Assembly: GCA_009839585.1 (NCBI GenBank)
Contig: VXPI01000218.1
Location: 1 to 21,966, forward strand
DNA from: Gammaproteobacteria bacterium
GTDB lineage: Bacteria > Pseudomonadota > Gammaproteobacteria > Arenicellales > Poriferihabitantaceae
Reading direction: 5' to 3'
DNA: 21,966 nucleotides
Below, one piece after another: positions 17,750-21,966 of this stretch. How positions within the stretch are numbered: position 1 is the stretch's first letter; each line of letters starts with the position of its first letter. A model generated the notes under the pieces. It saw only the letters and a list, made by a program, of their open reading frames with translations. It was not told the origin of the DNA and ran no database searches. The translations under genes and the position numbers were made by a program.

Positions 17750-17783
17750 CCCACTATAACCCACATTTCGCTATTTTTTACCA
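17750..17783 (-). promoter_or_regulatory. MraZ box array (operator)
   Basis: On the minus strand TGGGT occurs twice, with TGGG tetramers at 17763-17760 and 17753-17750, exactly 10 bp apart. This matches the known MraZ operator layout of TGGGN repeats separated by 5 nt. Keeping the same 10-bp phase upstream gives TAGC (17773-17770) and TGGT (17783-17780), which may be decayed repeats. The array lies between the proposed -10 box and the mraZ start, consistent with repression by MraZ. Confidence 0.75.
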
Positions 17784-17802
17784 CTTATTCTATGATTGTC
17801 AA
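17775..17802 (-). promoter_or_regulatory. Sigma70-type promoter of the dcw cluster
   Basis: On the minus strand a perfect -35 hexamer TTGACA (17802-17797) is followed after 16 nt by TAAAAA (17780-17775), which matches four of six -10 consensus positions. Transcription would start about 17768, giving a leader of about 55 nt ahead of mraZ that contains the two perfect MraZ boxes. This is probably the counterpart of the E. coli mra promoter. Start-site position is inferred. Confidence 0.6.
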
Positions 17803-18103
17803 TCAAATTCACGCATATTTTTAGGAAATAAGCCAAAAACGGCGATATCGGCACATTATTGACGTGCTGGAGAAGCTGCTATCCGTTCTCGCACGGGAAC
17901 GGACAAGTGGGAGCTTTTCTGCGAATCAGGATTCCCGAACTAGCAATTGACCGGGTAAAAGCGGGGGTTTCCGGCCAATATATGTACACAGAGGCAATAA
18001 CAAGGTTGAGAATTGCCGGGAGAATTTCGGCTGAATGATTGTTGATATCAAACACTGCCGACCGAGTGGGCAAGATCGGGTCTATGCGGACAGTTGGTGT
18101 CTG
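17803..18103. other. Intergenic region between the Nudix gene and mraZ
   Basis: About 300 bp without a supported gene. A 64-codon minus-strand frame (17879-18073) has no family resemblance or good ribosome site. The only clear structure is an inverted repeat, TCCGTTC (17882-17888) and GAACGGA (17897-17903) around an 8-nt loop. No T-tract follows on either strand, so a terminator role for the Nudix gene is not supported. Confidence 0.5.
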
Positions 18104-18688
18104 TTAATTCAGGCTGATCCTTTCAATCAACATATTTACGAAACGATAGGTCAAACCCCAAAGCACCTTTCCATCATCCAGACTGATTGCCGGGCGGTGT
18201 CCGTCCGACTGGCTGATGAAATAAGTCGTTTTATTGTCAGGATTGATCAAATGGTGAACTGGCACCCAGAAACTGTCGTGAACCTCTTCGCTGTTTTCAG
18301 ACGAGATCATTGCCGGAACTTCAAATACATAGCAATTGATGACTACTGGCCGGGAATTGATCTGAATATAACTTTTTTGATCGTCCAGCTGCCCCATAAG
18401 GGGAATGTCTTCGAGACATATTCCCACCTCCTCCATGGTCTCACGTCGAGCAGTATGCAAGGTATCCGGGTCCTCGGGGTCACGACTTCCGCCTGGAAAG
18501 GCGATTTGGCCGGACCATGGGTCGTTTTCGTGAAGTGCCCGTTGAATGAAAAAAATTTTCGGAATGCGGTCAAGCTCGCAGAGCAGCATGGCAACTGCAG
18601 CCTCATGACATCCTTCGGGAGATATGCGTACAGGATTATGAGATTGAATTATGGGGCGCATATTTTTGGATAATAAGGAAATGAGCAC
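18104..18688 (-). CDS. Nudix hydrolase, CoA pyrophosphatase (NudL-like)
   Basis: Probable cytoplasmic pyrophosphatase; NudL enzymes split coenzyme A into 4'-phosphopantetheine and 3',5'-ADP. The 194 residues match the family length. A lead-in with FFIQRALHENDPWSGQIAFPGG (about 46-67) resembles the CoA-type extension ahead of the Nudix box. The box itself runs to RRETMEEVGI (81-90), with the metal-binding glutamates in RETMEE. The spacing between FPGG and REXXEE equals that of E. coli NudL, which is why I favour this subfamily over a general Nudix call. The start at GTG (18686-18688) has GGAGG directly abutting it, which is too close for an ideal site. ATG at 18659-18661 is the alternative. 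No link to the neighbouring systems is evident. Confidence 0.8.
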   Translation of the reverse strand: MLISLLSKNMRPIIQSHNPVRISPEGCHEAAVAMLLCELDRIPKIFFIQRALHENDPWSGQIAFPGGSRDPEDPDTLHTARRETMEEVGICLEDIPLMGQLDDQKSYIQINSRPVVINCYVFEVPAMISSENSEEVHDSFWVPVHHLINPDNKTTYFISQSDGHRPAISLDDGKVLWGLTYRFVNMLIERISLN

Positions 18689-18705
18689 CTCCAGAAATCA
18701 CATCA

Positions 18706-18891
18706 TTATTGGCTCCTATCCCCAGATCTTTCCTTGGACAGGTTTTCAGACTCGGACTCTGTGGAATCATTGCGTTCATCTTCACCGCCTGATTTATTGT
18801 TATCTTTTACAACCTTGGGAGCATGGGCAACCCAAGGCCGCAAATACTGGCATACCCTGACATAAAAATCCGGGACATGTTCCTCAAGCAC
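18706..18891 (-). CDS. Small hypothetical ORF, possibly a gene remnant
   Basis: A 61-codon frame from GTG (18889-18891), open without a start back to 18936, where a TAA closes it. The translated part has a moderately protein-like first half (around EEHVPDFYVRVCQYLRPWV) and a very charged, serine-rich tail (GGEDERNDSTESESE). It ends 17 nt before the Nudix start, so it could be the 3' end of a broken upstream gene or a small leader gene. There is no clear ribosome site and I recognise no family. It may be spurious. Confidence 0.2.
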   Translation of the reverse strand: MLEEHVPDFYVRVCQYLRPWVAHAPKVVKDNNKSGGEDERNDSTESESENLSKERSGDRSQ

Positions 18892-19270
18892 TAAGTCGCT
18901 TATTCCGGATACAAAACCGTCTTCATCTACCTCAATTTACTTCTCTTGGTCGAATGGTATGATAATTACCTGAAAGCATATCATCTTGACGATGCGGCAA
19001 AAAACTATTTTTCTCTTTTCAAAATTCCGGCCTTTATTGATTGTGACTGCAACCTCATTTGACCAAACCCTCGATGCTTGTTGCTCGGTACATATCAATT
19101 TTATTATCTGGAACCATCTGCTCCAATACATATCAAGAATTCCAGAAAAATAACCATCTGCCACCAGCACTCAAATTTTGAGGTTGAAATGGTGCGGGCA
19201 TGGACATCTTCTAAGCTGAAGTTCTGCTCGATATTTGCACATATTTCCAAAGAAAAGTGGTGGGTGTTTA
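18892..19270. other. Poorly coding region downstream of the ATPase operon
   Basis: AT-rich stretch after the ATPase stop. Short frames on both strands look partly protein-like: minus strand 18937-19170, and plus strand about 18894-19061 with a segment around EWYDNYLKAYHLDD. They lack starts or ribosome sites, and they overlap each other. No tRNA, terminator or repeat is evident. It could be a degraded gene or simply spacer. Confidence 0.35.
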
Positions 19271-21112
19271 TCAAGTCTCAGAACCCATAAAAGCCGGTTT
19301 GTCTGAGACACACCCCTCAATTAGTTTTTGTATGGCATCAAGATCGTTTAAGAACTTTGGAATACTAACCAGTTTGTAACTCCAACAACTGAACTCTGAG
19401 CCAGTTACAGTTATATGGCCATCCAGAGACTGTCTTGCTTGCTTGATATGACTAATGGCAGTTTTCTTGTTGCCGATTGCCCAATAAGCGATTGCCATGC
19501 ACTGAAAATAGTTTGGACCTTTATTCTCATCGGGTTCCGATTGACTCAATTCAACAACACGCTGAAAGTCTTCTGACTCGACCTTATCTTGTATTCCCCA
19601 TTTGGCCATTGCATAGTTGAATGCGTCTTGAATATTCATATCGTTTATGTTCTGGCTTGTATTCAAAATGATATCGGCCCCGTCCTGGCATCTGCCAAGA
19701 CCCATGTAAAGAAGACTTAGATTGTACTGTATCCTATTGCGCTGGTTTTCCGGCAAATCCTCGGCCTGAAGAAGCCGTGCAAAGAGATTTGCGCCAATTC
19801 GCAAGCCTGTGCGGGATCTTTGGAACATGCTGGTCAGATCTATCTTATTCTGTGGACTTAGAGCATGAATAGCAGGAGATTCTACGATTTCCTTTTCACA
19901 AGCTGCATCCGAGCGAATTATGCGATAAAGTGCCTCCCTTAGCATGAGCGGTGAAATCTCCACAAATTGCAATGTCTGCATAACATCCTGTTTCATGCGT
20001 TCATAATCTCCGCTTTGTTCCAGGATACTCGATCTCTTTAAGTATGCATCGGGTTGCTTGTAACCGGCATTGATTGCCTTGTCCATCAACTCTGATGACG
20101 AAACCAGATCCCCCATATGTCCCTTTAAATCACCTAATCGAAATAGCACTTCCCCATCATTAGAATGGGCATTTTGAATTTTGTCGAGTATTTCATCATG
20201 CTCGCTGAGATCATTGGATATCAACGATCTCCTCTTTCTATCTCTCCAACGATTAATATAATCTAAGGCACCATCCCGATCTTCATAGTTTCGAACGGTA
20301 ATTTCACGAACAATATTTCTGTATTCCTTTGCCAAACGGCTCTTCGGTCTTTCGCTGGCAAAGACAACTTGATTCAGCAAGGATAAACTGTCATATCTGT
20401 GTACAATCATCGGGTCCTGCTGAAAGCCGAGTTGCCGCTTGAACTCATCTATTTGATTTACAAGAATGTGGTCTTCATCGTCCAGATCGGGCACGTTCGA
20501 CATGACGAAATGGATATTTATATTTTTTTTCCTCATGCTGTTTGATTCTTCGCGAATGTCGGCAACCACATCAACCAATCCGCGTAAATTCTGCTCATTT
20601 GGAAAGAACAATATAACTACTGCATCCGGCAGTTGTCGGGTGCAGATCCCGCTGGTGTCCGAGTGTCCTGTGCGAGAATCAATCAACACATAATCTGGAT
20701 TTAACTCTTCTCGCCACTGTGCCTTGAGGTCTTCAAACAACAAAAAACCGTCCTGATTTTCATATAATCCTTTCCAGTCTATCTGGTTCAGATTAGTTGC
20801 ATACGCACCGGTTCTTCCAGATGGCATCACCCAAAGCTTGCCCCCCTTGTCCCCGATTTGTGCACACCCAGCAATAAATTCACGCGCATCTGGAGATTGT
20901 CCAGTCTCAAGATACTGAATAACAAAATCAATTACGCCGGGAACTTCTTTGGAGGGCTTGAGGACGTTGAATGTGTCAAGTCCAGGAGCTTCCAGATCAA
21001 AGTCGACAACAATGACGTTTCGCCCTTCCATGGCTAGGGTGAACGCTGTATTTACCAAGCTCATCGTGCGACCGACACCGCCCTTGAAAGAATAAAACGT
21101 TGTCACGTACAT
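19271..21112 (-). CDS. KGGVGR-motif ParA/MinD-like ATPase with helical-repeat C-terminus
   Basis: P-loop ATPase of the SIMIBI/ParA-MinD class. From ATG at 21110-21112 it has 613 residues. The deviant Walker A reads KGGVGRT (10-16). The signature first lysine (Lys10) is kept, but the usual second lysine of KGGxGK[ST] is arginine, which places it with the KGGVGR-variant ATPases. VIVVDFDLEAPG (33-44) and DYVLIDSRTG (140-149) are the switch and Walker B-like segments. After about residue 310 the chain is alpha-helical, with TPR-like repeats (for example around LFRLGDLKGHMGD and YNLSLLYMGLGRCQDG). A frame extending 23 codons upstream overlaps the preceding gene and lacks family resemblance. It follows the zinc-finger/HTH gene by 4 nt, so the two are probably co-translated. 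The precise role is unknown; a sensor or scaffold in a conflict system is an inference. Confidence 0.85.
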   Translation of the reverse strand: MYVTTFYSFKGGVGRTMSLVNTAFTLAMEGRNVIVVDFDLEAPGLDTFNVLKPSKEVPGVIDFVIQYLETGQSPDAREFIAGCAQIGDKGGKLWVMPSGRTGAYATNLNQIDWKGLYENQDGFLLFEDLKAQWREELNPDYVLIDSRTGHSDTSGICTRQLPDAVVILFFPNEQNLRGLVDVVADIREESNSMRKKNINIHFVMSNVPDLDDEDHILVNQIDEFKRQLGFQQDPMIVHRYDSLSLLNQVVFASERPKSRLAKEYRNIVREITVRNYEDRDGALDYINRWRDRKRRSLISNDLSEHDEILDKIQNAHSNDGEVLFRLGDLKGHMGDLVSSSELMDKAINAGYKQPDAYLKRSSILEQSGDYERMKQDVMQTLQFVEISPLMLREALYRIIRSDAACEKEIVESPAIHALSPQNKIDLTSMFQRSRTGLRIGANLFARLLQAEDLPENQRNRIQYNLSLLYMGLGRCQDGADIILNTSQNINDMNIQDAFNYAMAKWGIQDKVESEDFQRVVELSQSEPDENKGPNYFQCMAIAYWAIGNKKTAISHIKQARQSLDGHITVTGSEFSCWSYKLVSIPKFLNDLDAIQKLIEGCVSDKPAFMGSET

Positions 21113-21116
21113 GATG

Positions 21117-21674
21117 TCAAACCGCTTTGCACAGTTGAAAACCCATCCCTTCCTGTCGCGCCTCATCGATATCGATTGCACGAAATTTTTGTGCGTTTTT
21201 TTCTAAATCAGGGAGGGTATTAGCGGGGTGGTGCAAATTTTCAAGATGTCTCCTGTTAGCCGAATATTTGAGCAGGCGCAAATACCGGTCATATGCGTGA
21301 GTCTGAATGTTATGGCCCGTCTCCCATCGACTGAGCGAAGCAGATCCGATACCCGTTAGTTCTGCAAATTGACTTCTGGTCATACCCATTTCATTCCGGA
21401 TGCCAATGATTTCTTCTGGTGTAAGCACTCCGAGATGTCGGCAAACTGCATTATGCTTTATACGCTCCGCTTCATCGTCAAGGTATTCAAAACCGCAATT
21501 GCTGCATCGGTGAACCGGCGCAACAACGGACAATTCGGTCACAAGACTGCCTGGAGTGCCATAGTCAAATACTATGTTTCTCCATTCGACTATGACTGTA
21601 GCCTGCTCACAAATCGGGCAAGGGTCCACTGAACGTTCTGACTCAACACTCTCTTCTTTTCGATTTGCATTCAT
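21117..21674 (-). CDS. YgiT/MqsA-like zinc-finger HTH antitoxin
   Basis: Likely antitoxin and autorepressor of a type II toxin-antitoxin pair. The 185 residues hold an N-terminal zinc-binding domain with CPIC (Cys19, Cys22) and CSNCGFEYLDDEAE (Cys57, Cys60 and following). An Xre-type helix-turn-helix (about 84-136: LTPEEIIGIRNEMGMTRSQFAEL... SLSRWETG) comes next. This domain order is that of MqsA/YgiT, but at 185 residues it is longer than the 131-residue E. coli MqsA, because of a C-terminal extension after the HTH. The ATG at 21672-21674 overlaps the stop of the upstream toxin-like gene by 4 nt (ATGA). It probably represses the operon from a promoter outside the window. Confidence 0.85.
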   Translation of the reverse strand: MNANRKEESVESERSVDPCPICEQATVIVEWRNIVFDYGTPGSLVTELSVVAPVHRCSNCGFEYLDDEAERIKHNAVCRHLGVLTPEEIIGIRNEMGMTRSQFAELTGIGSASLSRWETGHNIQTHAYDRYLRLLKYSANRRHLENLHHPANTLPDLEKNAQKFRAIDIDEARQEGMGFQLCKAV

Positions 21675-21966
21675 TTTTTTGATTTCCGGTTTCCTTCTTT
21701 TGAATAATGAAAGCTACGCCCATAAATCACACCTGAGCCCAGCTGTAATTTGATATAAAGTGGGGGTTTATCAGGTTCCAAGCTGATTATCATTACGTAA
21801 CCTTTCTTTCCCATAGGCTTTTGCAGTTCTATAATCTCAACAGGATGGTTTGCCTCAAGTTTGCTTGCTATAAGTTCCCAAGCCGCCTCATTAGTGAAAT
21901 ATTCATCAAGCAAGCCGTTAGGATTTCGCACTTGGCTGGGTCGCCAGTCAGACGGCCGTTCTGTAG
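21671..21966 (-). CDS. MqsR-like putative toxin, 5' end beyond the window
   Basis: Small protein directly upstream of the YgiT/MqsA-like gene, as the toxin is in mqsRA. The C-terminal part has PLYIKLQLGSGVIYGRSFHYS, which recalls the 'vYlKi...vlivSF' strand pair of MqsR and related families of toxin-like proteins that pair with YgiT zinc fingers. The frame has a GTG at 21929-21931, but it stays open through residues such as RPSDWRPSQ to the window edge. The true start is therefore probably outside and the gene is partial here. Overall MqsR similarity is weak, and RNase activity is inferred from the pairing rather than shown by catalytic residues. The coding frame ends in a lysine-rich tail. 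Confidence 0.65.
   Translation of the reverse strand, partial: TERPSDWRPSQVRNPNGLLDEYFTNEAAWELIASKLEANHPVEIIELQKPMGKKGYVMIISLEPDKPPLYIKLQLGSGVIYGRSFHYSKEGNRKSKK

Noticed and set aside
18035..18673. 212-codon plus-strand frame over the Nudix gene
   Set aside because: The opposite strand encodes a clear Nudix box with correct spacing; the plus frame has no recognisable motif.
1..21966. CRISPR array, rRNA or tRNA genes
   Set aside because: No regularly spaced direct repeats and no tRNA- or rRNA-like segments were seen in the intergenic stretches.

Overview
The window is dominated by a complete, compact dcw (division and cell wall) cluster on the minus strand (about 17.7 kb down to 0.97 kb). 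The order is mraZ-rsmH-ftsL-ftsI-murE-murF-mraY-murD-ftsW-murG-murC-murB-ftsQ-ftsA-ftsZ. This order, the meso-diaminopimelate-type MurE (DNPR motif), FtsL/FtsQ of Gram-negative type and an FtsZ tail ending in LRRQAD point to a proteobacterium, most likely a gammaproteobacterium. I cannot name the species.

Region by region: (1) 1-969 has no intact gene. It holds a GC-rich island (about 300-722) that I read as a frameshifted, stop-containing relic of an IS1380-like transposase, flanked by AT-rich DNA and several hairpins. lpxC, which often follows ftsZ in gammaproteobacteria, is not there. (2) 970-17712 is the dcw cluster. Genes overlap by 4-16 nt or are separated by at most 60 nt, so it probably acts as one transcription unit. 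A good sigma70-type promoter and a 10-bp-phased MraZ box array lie upstream of mraZ. ddl is absent from its common position before ftsQ. (3) 17803-18103 is intergenic. (4) 18104-18688 encodes a Nudix hydrolase of the CoA pyrophosphatase (NudL-like) type. (5) 18689-19270 is poorly coding, with one small doubtful ORF. (6) 19271 to the window edge is an accessory operon, also on the minus strand and read from the edge inwards: an MqsR-like small protein (5' end off the window), a YgiT/MqsA-like zinc-finger plus HTH protein, and a KGGVGR-motif ParA/MinD-like ATPase with a long helical C-terminal region.

The dcw genes act together. MurC, MurB, MurD, MurE and MurF build UDP-MurNAc-pentapeptide, MraY and MurG make lipid I and lipid II, and FtsW/FtsI polymerise and cross-link septal peptidoglycan. 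FtsZ, FtsA, FtsQ and FtsL assemble and time the divisome, and MraZ and RsmH are the regulator and 16S rRNA methyltransferase that head the cluster. The most unusual part is the three-gene toxin/antitoxin/ATPase operon at the right edge, a candidate conflict or defence module.
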